The notes below the pieces were generated by a model. The model ran no database searches and was not told the origin of the DNA. It was given only the letters and a program-made list of their open reading frames with translations. Shown one piece after another: positions 8,067 through 16,639 of a stretch of DNA of 36,119 nt. The stretch is from a virus, in the IMG/VR virus record IMGVR_UViG_3300037156_000035, positions 1 to 36,119 of that record. One strand, written 5' to 3'. A program made the position numbers and the translations under genes. Position 1 is the stretch's first letter. Each line of letters opens with the position of its first letter.

Positions 8067-9847
8067 CAGTTAGCCCCTCCACTGACACGTCGGGTGTTGC
8101 GCACAGCCCCCAATATAACAATGGGCGCAGAACTCACACACACAAGCTTGTAGCAACGATTTCTACTACACCCTAACTCATACCAGCGCATACGCCAACG
8201 GTATTGCCCAAGGGGGCTAAACTCGCGTAAATCAGCCGTTAGGAATGTTTCGCCGCCATCATCAGAATAATAAAGCTCAATGTGAGGTTTAAATAAAGCG
8301 TTATAATGATTGTCATCAAAAGTGGGTGTGTTTGAACCTTCGGCAATAACGAATTTATCATCTTCAGAGACAACATAAACCGGCGAAATATCAGTAGAAC
8401 TCTCACTAACAACAAAAACGGTATTAAGAAAAGGAGCATTGCTCTTATAAAAAGTCTTGTTACCAAATACAAAATCGATTTCAACATATTCATCTAAGAA
8501 CTCCGCGTAACCATCGATTGATATCTGTTGCGTAACCAGTTCATAACGCATCGGGAACTTTAAGAACGCATCATCTGCCTGATCACTTTCTCTATCAGGA
8601 TTTAATAGTTCATTGTGATAGATGTTTCCTGCCATCTGATAAATAGCGGCATCATTCAAAACAATCACTAAATGCGCATTATTGAAATACACGTGTTTTT
8701 GTATGCGTGAACGCTCACCATTCAGCTCAATGCATCGTCCCCATTTTTTTGTGTCAAAATTATATTCTATTGAGTTTGAGTTATCGACTATATCCAAATC
8801 GCCAAAACTCACAAACTGACCAGCACTTGCCCGATAGAAAATAGTATTCTCATACTGATACAAGAATCCATCCACCTCATTCGTTAGAAATGGACTCAAT
8901 TCATTATCATGCGTTGAATTTTCTAACAGAACGTTAATGGCCTGAGAAGATATCACACTAGGTTTCTGTCCACCACTCATCATGAATGTGACAAGTCCCG
9001 TGGAGTTCTTAGCTAACCATACCATCATGCCAAAATCTACTGATAAACTGTTTGGATCAGCAATTCCATAATCGAAATTGTATGAACTATTGATTTTCCA
9101 AGGAAACTCACGTGTAACTCCCCCAACTGTGATCTGGGTGATAATATTTGCCCATACATCCGTGGTGAAATCGCACATAATGTACAATTGATTTTGTAAT
9201 ACTGCAAATTGACCGATGATGCCTGATGCTCTGTTATTTAGTGCTGCACCTAAGCTTGGATCGGTAAAATAAGTACCCGCATTTCCTGATAGATTGATTT
9301 GCGTTAAATAATAATCAGGGGTATCAGCCACACTCACTACAAAGCGGTTACCGAACGCTGCAACATAGAGAGGTTTACCTCCGGTAGTGGAGCCACCGGG
9401 GGCGTTTGGATCGGTAACCACCTCGGATGTAGTCACAGAGCCATTCTCTGTAATTACAAATATATTTTGTCCATCCGTTAACATATTGTAGACGATAGTT
9501 CCTACTGCCAACGTTGCCCACCACAAAGGGCCACCGAGAGCAACAGATATAGACAATGTTTTTTGATTGTAGAACCTATCGTATTGATAAACCGTGGTTC
9601 CATCGACTACATAAAAATAATTGATTGATTTAAATTCTGCCCGTGGTTGAGCTGAAAATATTAAACGGTTCACATTTAAAAACCGTACATGCTCACGTCC
9701 CATGGTTGGGTATAAGGCAATGGCTTTTTTGCCAGATTCACACGTTATCATATACCAGTTGGCGCAATCCTGAGCACCAAATTGTTTAAACCGTTGTTGG
9801 TCATACCATGTAAAAATCTGCAATTGCTCTATTTTAGCCTGAGCCAT
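8066..9847 (-). CDS. P22 gp10-like tail hub / packaged-DNA stabilisation protein
   Basis: A 593-aa protein that likely closes the portal channel after packaging, stacked on the gp4-like adaptor. The ATG at 9847 is chosen because it overlaps the preceding stop (TAATG) with CAGG upstream; the GTG eight codons earlier has weak support. The body is beta-rich and propeller-like, with aromatic repeats and motifs common in this family: NWY near 30, VDGTTVYQ, PLYVAAFGNRFVVS, and a C-terminal HIELYYSDDGGETF followed by YRWRMRWYELG. It is longer than P22 gp10 (472 aa). Gene order coat, gp4-like, gp10-like is as in P22, and the stop overlaps the next start. Confidence 0.82.
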   Translation of the reverse strand: MAQAKIEQLQIFTWYDQQRFKQFGAQDCANWYMITCESGKKAIALYPTMGREHVRFLNVNRLIFSAQPRAEFKSINYFYVVDGTTVYQYDRFYNQKTLSISVALGGPLWWATLAVGTIVYNMLTDGQNIFVITENGSVTTSEVVTDPNAPGGSTTGGKPLYVAAFGNRFVVSVADTPDYYLTQINLSGNAGTYFTDPSLGAALNNRASGIIGQFAVLQNQLYIMCDFTTDVWANIITQITVGGVTREFPWKINSSYNFDYGIADPNSLSVDFGMMVWLAKNSTGLVTFMMSGGQKPSVISSQAINVLLENSTHDNELSPFLTNEVDGFLYQYENTIFYRASAGQFVSFGDLDIVDNSNSIEYNFDTKKWGRCIELNGERSRIQKHVYFNNAHLVIVLNDAAIYQMAGNIYHNELLNPDRESDQADDAFLKFPMRYELVTQQISIDGYAEFLDEYVEIDFVFGNKTFYKSNAPFLNTVFVVSESSTDISPVYVVSEDDKFVIAEGSNTPTFDDNHYNALFKPHIELYYSDDGGETFLTADLREFSPLGQYRWRMRWYELGCSRNRCYKLVCVSSAPIVILGAVRNTRRVSGGAN

Positions 9848-10776
9848 TAGATACCTGCCCGGACGCGCCACGCCCCGTTAAGCAATGATTGCTCATCGCC
9901 CATGATGGATAGATTGACCTCGCTAGCAGATTCCATATTGTCCTTCAGTTCACGGTATTCTGCTTCTAAATCAGGTGTCCATGCAGAACCGCGTCCTTTA
10001 AACTTTGATACATACTTGGCTACTGCATATAAAAAATACATGTGCCAGTACTCAGGAACCATGCTTAAGTCATCATCAACGGTAAGCGCGGGTAATTGAA
10101 ATTTACCTCGACAGAAAAACTCAAAAAACTGACTTGGCGCAGGATATAAACGCAAACTTACATAATTAGTATTCGGGAATGTAATTGCAAATCGTGGCAA
10201 ACCCTTGAGAGGATCGTATTTCCATGCCGATAAATAATCATCACGGGATTTTTCAATCAAGGGATAAGTGACACCGCTCAATACAAGCCATGCATTATCA
10301 AGATTTGCTAGGCGACCCTTCTTAATGTAAACGGTATCTGTTTCCGCAGCAAAAGTCAGAACTGAAGTGCCAGAAATAGTGGAATTACTGGAGATTGTTA
10401 TCAGTTGGTCTTGAATAGAAAATATCGTGGTTTGAGGCGGTATACCATTCCCGGTAACAAGGGAGCCTACTGCATAAATGGATCCATCAACCACCGTGAA
10501 CACGTCCGATCCTAATGTTAATGTCACAGACTCAGTCTGCGTGTTAGTCGGATAGGACGGATCACAAAATATAATGTCTCTAATCCCATTGTTAACAGGA
10601 GCAGAGACAGTTTGAGCTATTGTTAACATAAGTCCAGAGCTTGCATACGATTGCATAATTTGATTCAACACACGTACGGCCAGATTCTCGTCATCCCCAT
10701 GCAATGGAATTGTGGGGTTCGATGCGCTGATTAATCGATACATTTGTAGAACAAATTCTCGGACAGTTAAGAACAT
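9847..10776 (-). CDS. P22 gp4-like head-completion (tail adaptor) protein with inserted domain
   Basis: A 309-aa protein expected to form the ring under the portal. Residues 1-75 are helical (TVREFVLQMYRLISA, NLAVRVLNQIMQSYASSGLML). Residues 145-309 contain PLIEKSRDDYLS, a typical RLYPAPS segment near 210, and a helical end with YAVAKYVSKFKGRGSAW. Residues 81-142 interrupt the fold with a copy of the beta domain also present in two other virion proteins, which explains why it is much longer than P22 gp4 (166 aa). The start overlaps the preceding stop (TAATG) and its stop overlaps the gp10-like ATG. Confidence 0.8.
   Translation of the reverse strand: MFLTVREFVLQMYRLISASNPTIPLHGDDENLAVRVLNQIMQSYASSGLMLTIAQTVSAPVNNGIRDIIFCDPSYPTNTQTESVTLTLGSDVFTVVDGSIYAVGSLVTGNGIPPQTTIFSIQDQLITISSNSTISGTSVLTFAAETDTVYIKKGRLANLDNAWLVLSGVTYPLIEKSRDDYLSAWKYDPLKGLPRFAITFPNTNYVSLRLYPAPSQFFEFFCRGKFQLPALTVDDDLSMVPEYWHMYFLYAVAKYVSKFKGRGSAWTPDLEAEYRELKDNMESASEVNLSIMGDEQSLLNGAWRVRAGI
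10351..10536 (-). repeat. Recurrent 62-aa beta domain, copy C (inside gp4-like protein)
   Basis: Residues 81-142 read TESVTLTLGSDVFTVVDGSIY then VG..VTGNGIP..TTI.SI, closely like copy B (FTVVDGS shared exactly). It is bounded by CDPSYPTNTQ on one side and TDTVYIKKGR on the other, which look like two parts of one adaptor fold. Confidence 0.85.
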
Positions 10777-11120
10777 TATTTGCTCGCTTTAGGTAGAAAA
10801 TCATCTCCAGTAACTTCGAAGGCTGCATCTTCAGACACCGAATCAATCTCTTCATCCTCATCAACAGCGTCTTCAAACTCTACTGGAACATCAATTTTTT
10901 TAGCTTTAGGTTGTCTGGTCTTGGGCTTTGGTTTATCAATGACCGCAACACTGGCAGCTGCATCTTCTTTGGTTGCAAACCATAAACCTGATTCCATCTT
11001 TGACTCAAAATCAGCCCATGATTCAACCAATATCTGGCCACCATCTGGAGCATATATAAACGCCCTAAATTTTTCTTTTGATACTAAACGACCAAGGTAA
11101 TTAGCTGGAGCACCTTTCAT
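10776..11120 (-). CDS. Small protein downstream of the coat gene (114 aa)
   Basis: Not recognised. Residues 1-60 look folded (NYLGRLVSKEKFRAFIYAPDGG form broken by a GQILVESWADF segment). Residues 60-75 are basic (KPKPKTRQPKAKK) and 78-105 very acidic (EFEDAVDEDEEIDSV). It lies between coat and gp4-like genes, coupled by TAATG to the latter, with AAGGA upstream. Phages often place a head decoration or head-completion protein here; the split basic/acidic tail gives no direct clue. Confidence 0.72.
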   Translation of the reverse strand: MKGAPANYLGRLVSKEKFRAFIYAPDGGQILVESWADFESKMESGLWFATKEDAAASVAVIDKPKPKTRQPKAKKIDVPVEFEDAVDEDEEIDSVSEDAAFEVTGDDFLPKASK

Positions 11121-11140
11121 AAGACTATCCTTGTAAAGCT

Positions 11141-11164
11141 GGTACCCTCACGAATGAGGGCACC
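11141..11164 (-). terminator. UUCG-capped hairpin after the coat gene
   Basis: On the minus strand GGTGCCCTCA pairs with TGAGGGTACC across a TTCG loop: ten pairs with one G-T wobble. It starts eight bases after the coat stop. No T-run follows, so it is more likely a 3'-end stabiliser or partial terminator that raises coat mRNA relative to downstream genes. Confidence 0.6.
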
Positions 11165-11171
11165 ATTAAGA

Positions 11172-12410
11172 TTAAGACATGATTCGAATAGCGAACTCTG
11201 GATTGATTGCAACGCCACATATCACGTCGATACGATCTAACTGTTCGTAGTTTCGGATGTCCGCACCCAATGAGTAGGTCATCGCTAACTTGTATAAATC
11301 AGAATAACGGGTCACAGCCTCTACACCACCACGCAATTCCTTAATAGGAGGCGCTGCGAATACAACCGCTTGAGTGTGGTAAGCCAACGACACATTATGA
11401 GATTGATACATAACCATCTGAGCACCATTTGGAATAGCCGCAGAGATGTTTTGACGTGCGCCGTCGATAACGATAGTGGGATTAACAGGAATGTCTGCAG
11501 TACCACCGCTAGACGCAATTACAGTCGCTGTTACGACAAACTGAGCAGGCTGTTCAAGTGCATCGTATGTCAATGGGTTCACCATGAACACACCAGCATC
11601 AGGAGAAACCTCAAGGATGTCACCGATGTTAAATGCGACAACTGAAGGGATTAAGCCTGTTACGGAGATAGTGTTACCACCTACGATAGGCCCGTTGGTT
11701 ACAGTACCAGCCAATTGTTTACCAGCTCCGGGGGTTCCACCAGCCTGACCAGCACCAGCTATTTGACGGCTCAGGAAATTAGTCTTGAAGAAGTCAAAGC
11801 CTGACAAGTGACCCACGAATCCATCAATCAATGCACCTGTATTTACAGTGTTATTGAAAGTGGTATACAGATCATTCGACAAGTTGGCAGCAATACGTGG
11901 GCCAATACCCGAGTAGCGCTTTCCATCTTCAGGAATAGCCAATTCTGTCATATACGCATCAGCGGTTAATATGGTATTGAAATCAACAGGAACGCCCGGT
12001 GTACCGACTGCTTGGTAAGTCTGTGTTTGGAACTCAGATGCAATAAACTTTTCTACCAAGTTAGCTAGACGTTTAGCCCGTGGAGCATTCGCCATTTCCA
12101 AATAGGGTTCATCACGAGCTCGATCGAATGTCAGGTTAAAACCTGTGTACTCAATCATGGTTCGGAATTGTTTGGTAATTGATAATGGGCGGATAATTTG
12201 AACGCGTGCTTCAGCTGTAGCAGTAGCACCTTCACCAGCGAGATATCTTTCCTCTAAACGGTAATCAAGTGTTTGACCAGTGGCGAAGCGTAAATTTTTG
12301 AAGTCACCTTCAAGGTTTCTGTTTGCAGTGCGTGCGAATGATAAACTATTCCAGAAGCGTACAAAGACGTCATCCAGAACGTACTGGGTTTCTCTAAAAA
12401 CGTTAGCCAT
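11172..12410 (-). CDS. Major coat protein, P22 gp5-like
   Basis: A 412-aa major capsid protein. The ATG at 12410 is chosen because AGGGAG stands six bases before it; the longer frame begins at a TTG upstream and reads through the ribosome site. Residues such as MANVFRETQYVLDDVFVRF at the start, an N-terminal long helix, an NRPLSITKQFRTMIEYTGF-like P-loop region near 90-110, and a variable Gly/Ala/Thr-rich middle (230-320) resemble the P22 coat family with its inserted domain. It follows the scaffold in the operon and is flanked by its own promoter-like leader and a stable 3' hairpin, as suits the most abundant product. Confidence 0.86.
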   Translation of the reverse strand: MANVFRETQYVLDDVFVRFWNSLSFARTANRNLEGDFKNLRFATGQTLDYRLEERYLAGEGATATAEARVQIIRPLSITKQFRTMIEYTGFNLTFDRARDEPYLEMANAPRAKRLANLVEKFIASEFQTQTYQAVGTPGVPVDFNTILTADAYMTELAIPEDGKRYSGIGPRIAANLSNDLYTTFNNTVNTGALIDGFVGHLSGFDFFKTNFLSRQIAGAGQAGGTPGAGKQLAGTVTNGPIVGGNTISVTGLIPSVVAFNIGDILEVSPDAGVFMVNPLTYDALEQPAQFVVTATVIASSGGTADIPVNPTIVIDGARQNISAAIPNGAQMVMYQSHNVSLAYHTQAVVFAAPPIKELRGGVEAVTRYSDLYKLAMTYSLGADIRNYEQLDRIDVICGVAINPEFAIRIMS

Positions 12411-12543
12411 TATGTTCTCCCTGAACAAATGTATAATAAATACCCAAAATGGGTTCCTATTTCATTTGTCCGACGGTCGACAATAAATAACTACGCGTCT
12501 AATCTACTGCATGGGTGATGGAGTCCCTTACTCATCAATTTGA

Positions 12544-12573
12544 ATATTAGACCCCATCACACATTTTTGTCAA
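12544..12573 (-). promoter_or_regulatory. Putative sigma70 promoter upstream of the coat gene
   Basis: On the minus strand a perfect TTGACA (12568..12573) is followed after 18 bases by TAATAT (12544..12549). It sits in a 179-bp gap before the coat gene. That gap also holds inverted arms (12515..12521 with 12554..12560) and a small ACCCA/TGGGT hairpin (12442..12454). It could boost coat expression, with a leader of about 125 bases. Confidence 0.45.
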
Positions 12574-12589
12574 ATACCAACCGCTTGGG

Positions 12590-12775
12590 TTAGTAGGAAA
12601 TCAATCTAATCAATGTTTCTTGAGCAATAGGATGTAATTTATCCATTTTTGCCTTCAATTCAAATATCAAATCAAGTCCATGCTTGAGATCACCTAACGG
12701 ATCGCGTTGATAGCGTTCATCAGCAACCGCTTCATTTTGTAAACCTGTTGTCATTGCGTAATGTAAAATACTCAT
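12590..12775 (-). CDS. Small hypothetical protein (61 aa) before the coat gene
   Basis: Starts MSILHYAMTT, with TAATG overlap to the preceding stop and a GAGGAGG site in the end of that gene. Residues 28-60 form an amphipathic helix (LKHGLDLIFELKAKMDKLH). No family recognised. Position between scaffold and coat and tight coupling suggest an assembly role, without direct evidence. Confidence 0.65.
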   Translation of the reverse strand: MSILHYAMTTGLQNEAVADERYQRDPLGDLKHGLDLIFELKAKMDKLHPIAQETLIRLISY

Positions 12776-13278
12776 TATTCCTCCTCATCTGATTGTTTTT
12801 TCTGTTTCGTAGGTACACCTATGATTTCCTTCAATGACATGCGCTTGACACTAGCATCATGGGAATCAAATGCATTATCTGCAAGTGCATTATCTGCAAG
12901 AAATTTAAAGGCTTCAAACAGTTTATCAAGCCGCTTTTCAATGCGATTAAACTCTTTGTAAATTTTGCTTTGATTGTCCAACGAGATACCACTGATTGGA
13001 TCGTAACAACCCTTCTTGATCGCCACTAATGTTTCACAGGCTATCCCAAATGAATCCATGATTTGATGGTCAGGATATTTGCGCTTCAGAAACATCTTGA
13101 TTTTTTTAAGCTCATCAATCCCCGGTTGTTGATTGTAATTGCCATCATTTTGTTTTTGTCGCCATTCTGATTTGGGGACATGTGCATTGACGGCGCTGGG
13201 TTTCCAGTTGTCAATCGTTGTTTCCTCAACATCACTACCATCTACGGTACACGGATCGAACTCGTAACTTGCAGCCAT
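12775..13278 (-). CDS. Hypothetical protein between scaffold and coat genes (167 aa)
   Basis: Not recognised. The start overlaps the scaffold stop (TAATG). Residues 1-55 look disordered, 55-130 helical and Lys-rich (IKMFLKRKYPDHQ, KIYKEFNRIEKRLDKLFEAF), and the tail is charged (TKQKKQSDEEE). A perfect tandem duplication of 15 bases at 12871..12900 encodes LADNA twice. Its place next to scaffold and coat suggests a minor head or assembly protein. Confidence 0.7.
   Translation of the reverse strand: MAASYEFDPCTVDGSDVEETTIDNWKPSAVNAHVPKSEWRQKQNDGNYNQQPGIDELKKIKMFLKRKYPDHQIMDSFGIACETLVAIKKGCYDPISGISLDNQSKIYKEFNRIEKRLDKLFEAFKFLADNALADNAFDSHDASVKRMSLKEIIGVPTKQKKQSDEEE
12871..12900. repeat. Tandem 15-bp repeat, two perfect copies
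   Basis: The unit TGCATTATCTGCAAG occurs twice back to back (12871..12885 and 12886..12900) in the 167-aa gene. It keeps frame and duplicates five residues; likely a recent slippage duplication. Confidence 0.9.
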
Positions 13279-14204
13279 TATCTATTGCCTCTCAATCTAG
13301 TTTTAACAGTGGCCAATCGTTTTGCATCAGCTTTCGCCAGTAAGTCGTCACCTGACTGGTCAACCTTCTTTTTAGGTGCTTTGACGGTCGCATCCTCTGG
13401 CAAACGTCCTAATGGGCGCGGTGCTTTTGTTGTCGGTTTATTTCTGCGCATACGTTCCTCTAGTTTGCCCATTTCTGTCATTTGAGCGTAAGGATCGCGT
13501 ATTTTTGAGATACGTTCCAAATCAGCTGGATTGCGCTTAGCGGCTGCATACAAAAATGCTGCGGGGTTTTCCATACCACGCGTCGCCAATGTCATTGGAT
13601 CGGTTATTTGAAATGGCAATGACGAGATAACATCAGAAAAATCATTGAAATTATCCATTCCTGAACGAAACTTTGTTTCAAACTCAGCTTGAGCTTTAGC
13701 TTCTTGTTGCCGTGTTTTTCCTTCCTCTTGCTCTCTCGTCATAGACTGCACAGTCTGCTTAACAAAGGACGCCAGCTGTTGTTGCCAGTCCCCCTTAGCA
13801 TCAGGATCATACTCAAAACTCTCAGCAGCCTTTTGAACATCTTGGCTTGCACCCTGCTGAGCGAGTCGTGCCCGCAACTCATTAATCTCAGCCTCATGTT
13901 TACGAGCCTGTCTTGCTAGCCTATCGCGGATAACCTCGTTTTCTTTTTCGTTTCCGTACTCATCAAGCTCAGGTTCTTTCTTTTTAATTTTAGGTTTAGG
14001 CTCGTCGGGTTCGTCATCATAGTCCTCGTCATCCGGCGCGTCGTCGTCATCGGATTCAGATTCGTCAGAATAATCAGCATCAGCATCGATATCATCGTCC
14101 ATCTCCTCAATGGGTTCAGGTTCATCTTGATACTCAGGTGCATCTGGTTGTTGCGTATTACCGCCTCCACCCATCAATAGTTCATCAATACTACTTATAG
14201 CCAT
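13278..14204 (-). CDS. Scaffolding protein, P22 gp8-like position (308 aa)
   Basis: Directs procapsid assembly inside the head and leaves before maturation. Residues 20-80 are extremely acidic (runs of D/E such as SESDDDDAPDDEDYDDEPDE), then a helical coiled-coil region (RLARQARKHEAEINELRARL, 105-125), then a basic C-terminal tail (RRNKPTTKAPRP, KKKVDQ, RLATVKTRLRGNR) of the kind that binds coat protein. Length matches P22 gp8 (303 aa). GAGGGA precedes the ATG; the gene follows the portal gene and is coupled to the next. Confidence 0.82.
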   Translation of the reverse strand: MAISSIDELLMGGGGNTQQPDAPEYQDEPEPIEEMDDDIDADADYSDESESDDDDAPDDEDYDDEPDEPKPKIKKKEPELDEYGNEKENEVIRDRLARQARKHEAEINELRARLAQQGASQDVQKAAESFEYDPDAKGDWQQQLASFVKQTVQSMTREQEEGKTRQQEAKAQAEFETKFRSGMDNFNDFSDVISSLPFQITDPMTLATRGMENPAAFLYAAAKRNPADLERISKIRDPYAQMTEMGKLEERMRRNKPTTKAPRPLGRLPEDATVKAPKKKVDQSGDDLLAKADAKRLATVKTRLRGNR

Positions 14205-14239
14205 AGTTCCCTCTCTCTTTTTTAGTTAAATCCTTAAAA

Positions 14240-16594
14240 CTAACCAATCTTATGGGTTAAAATCTTGACCATATTATTGGCATGAGCAATGGATGTATCA
14301 GCCTCAGTGCGTCCTGTTTCTGCCAAATAACGCAGCTTTGCATCCTCAACTTTTCCAGACAATTCAATCTGAGCAATCTCAAGCTTCATCTTTTCAATAG
14401 CAATTTCAGACTCCGCTTCACGCTCTTTAATAGCCAGCTCTTGTTTCTTGATAGCCAGTTCTTCCTGTTTAAATTGAGCCTCCATCTGCATTTGCTGTTG
14501 TTGCATTTGCATCTGCATTTGGGCGGCTTGCTCTTCAGGAGAGGGCGGCTGATCTTTCGGCATCTGACCTGTCTTGCCCGCCTCAACAATAGCAGGAGAC
14601 ACTCGCGTTTTAAGCCTGTTTTTAATCTCAATGGTGTTAGCCAATGGGAGATTTTCAGCATACAAATCAGCAATCAGATTAAATGCAGTTGGATCGGCGG
14701 CCAATACATCACGCAACGACGCAAGCGCCTGTTCTTTCTGACCTTCAAACGAGGGCCCCGGTTTCAGGCGAACCTGATAAGTACCTTTGCGAATATCATT
14801 TTCAATATGCTCACCATATTCATCACCTTGCTTATTGATGGTAATATTTTTCATGCCCTCATCAGGCATCATCAATGACATGACCCGTTCAGTATCATAA
14901 ACGCGCGGTATCATCTCGTTAACAATCTCACCACCTACACCAATGGCCCGGTTAATCGAGTTGAAAAACACATACGTCGTATAGCTACCTTGGCGCGTTC
15001 GAGCGTCAATGGCCTTGCCGCTGGCTTCGTCGCCGTTATTCCCCATGCGAGCAGGATAGAGACCAGTAGATGTGTACAAGTCCTCAATCGCCAGTTGGTA
15101 CTGCTGAAAGAGTGACATGGACAATTCTGGAGGTCTGATTTGTTCAGGTTTAGCACCTGATGCTGATTCATCATACGTTAACATGCCTTGTATTGCGGTT
15201 GGATCGCGCCAGTTTCTCTGGGTATCCAAGGAAGCCACATTCTTCTTACTACCTATCCATTGATCATAACGGCTAACCTTAAGGATATAAGCTGACTGTG
15301 TGCGTAAATAATTAATATAGCGCTGAGTATCACGACAATCTCCAAAGAATGAGCGTGTGATTTGCTTGCCTGATTTATCGTAATAACTATTGTTGTCAAC
15401 AAACACCAACGGCAATTGTTCTGATGGGAATTCGGTTTGATCTAAAACATAATTACCTGCTATCCGATAATGAATGATTTTGTGTTTCTTGCTCGGACGT
15501 TTATCTTCAATCCGCACCATCTCGCCTTCATCCCATAGCGTCATGGTTTCAAACACATCTTCTTCAGTCTCTACAGCAAGAGCTGGAGACTTGTTGTAAC
15601 GATCAACATCCATGCCATTTTCTTGCGGCAATATATCATGATCTCCTGTCACACCAAATCCATCAGGTGATTGCGGCATCTCACCCATTTGAGGCTGACC
15701 ACCCGCTTGCTCCATACCCATTTGCTGTGGTGGTTGACCACCCATCAGCATTTGTTCAAGCTCCATCGTTTGATTGCGCCTGTTGGTTTCCCGTGAGCTT
15801 TCAATCAACTCGTCCATCTCTTCCTGATTTAAAACATTACCATTTGATAGTTTATACAACGTATCTTTCTCAAACTTGCGGACGAAGTGATCAATAATAG
15901 TAACCGATTCATCATCAGACCACGTGAATGGATCGTCCGCCTCATCAGGTTGAACTGCCAGCGCTATCTCTTCTTGTGTTTGTGTAATGCTGGTGGTTTT
16001 AAGGATGTTTTCCTCAACCTCCTTGCCATACGTTTCACGAAACTTAATGCGAGTCATCCGGGATATATAACCACACAATGTGCCATCTGTTTTGTTGATT
16101 GATTCAGCACCCACGTCCCAATAACAACGCGTAGCATCTTTGAAATGTATAAATTTAATGTCGAGATCAAATGATTTTGCATGGATGTAATCAGTCATAA
16201 CGCAAAAGGCACCAAAGCTACCAATGGCAGCCTGACCTGCTGCTACCTGATAACAGGTGGTTGCATTGCCTGAAAATACGATGTCTTTGGTGATAATTTC
16301 TCGCAGGTGTGCAACCTCTTGATCACAACCTGTCATCGGTACGACTTGTAACTGAGGAGTATTTTGCTGCTGCTCACCAAGCAATGAGTTTGACATGGTG
16401 CCAAGCTTGTTTGATGTCAGAGGTACCTTTCGATACGTCTTAATCATATCGTCCTCTTCTTCATCAGACCATTGCTGACCGAGAACGAAATTGTGCATTA
16501 AGTGATATAAATCTATATTTTGGTGGAAATATTCGCGCCACTTTTCGCACGCTATACGAGCTTGACGAGATATCTTCTCATTCATTCTGGCCAT
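14240..16594 (-). CDS. Portal protein, P22 gp1-like (784 aa)
   Basis: Forms the dodecameric portal through which DNA is packaged. Length is close to P22 gp1 (725 aa). Residues 1-30 start with a helical arm (EKISRQARIACEKWREYFHQ), then LGQQWSDEEE and a LTSNKLGTMSNSLLGEQQQN segment typical of the family. Residues 265-310 hold a Gln/Gly/Met-rich, probably disordered loop. GLYPARMGNNGDEASGKAID (near 515) is a well-kept portal stretch. The C-terminal 100 residues are a long Gln/Met/Glu-rich helix that would form the portal barrel. AAGGGA lies six bases before the ATG. It stands between large terminase and scaffold, as in P22. Confidence 0.9.
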   Translation of the reverse strand: MARMNEKISRQARIACEKWREYFHQNIDLYHLMHNFVLGQQWSDEEEDDMIKTYRKVPLTSNKLGTMSNSLLGEQQQNTPQLQVVPMTGCDQEVAHLREIITKDIVFSGNATTCYQVAAGQAAIGSFGAFCVMTDYIHAKSFDLDIKFIHFKDATRCYWDVGAESINKTDGTLCGYISRMTRIKFRETYGKEVEENILKTTSITQTQEEIALAVQPDEADDPFTWSDDESVTIIDHFVRKFEKDTLYKLSNGNVLNQEEMDELIESSRETNRRNQTMELEQMLMGGQPPQQMGMEQAGGQPQMGEMPQSPDGFGVTGDHDILPQENGMDVDRYNKSPALAVETEEDVFETMTLWDEGEMVRIEDKRPSKKHKIIHYRIAGNYVLDQTEFPSEQLPLVFVDNNSYYDKSGKQITRSFFGDCRDTQRYINYLRTQSAYILKVSRYDQWIGSKKNVASLDTQRNWRDPTAIQGMLTYDESASGAKPEQIRPPELSMSLFQQYQLAIEDLYTSTGLYPARMGNNGDEASGKAIDARTRQGSYTTYVFFNSINRAIGVGGEIVNEMIPRVYDTERVMSLMMPDEGMKNITINKQGDEYGEHIENDIRKGTYQVRLKPGPSFEGQKEQALASLRDVLAADPTAFNLIADLYAENLPLANTIEIKNRLKTRVSPAIVEAGKTGQMPKDQPPSPEEQAAQMQMQMQQQQMQMEAQFKQEELAIKKQELAIKEREAESEIAIEKMKLEIAQIELSGKVEDAKLRYLAETGRTEADTSIAHANNMVKILTHKIG

Positions 16595-16639
16595 GGTCAG
16601 TCCCTTGTTATGTGTTTATAAGCAATCCGTACTTACAAT

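Noticed and set aside
14282-14878. 198-codon plus-strand ORF opposite the portal gene
   Set aside because: Composition is a Leu/His-rich mirror of the portal coiled coil; there is no ribosome site and the portal frame is certain.
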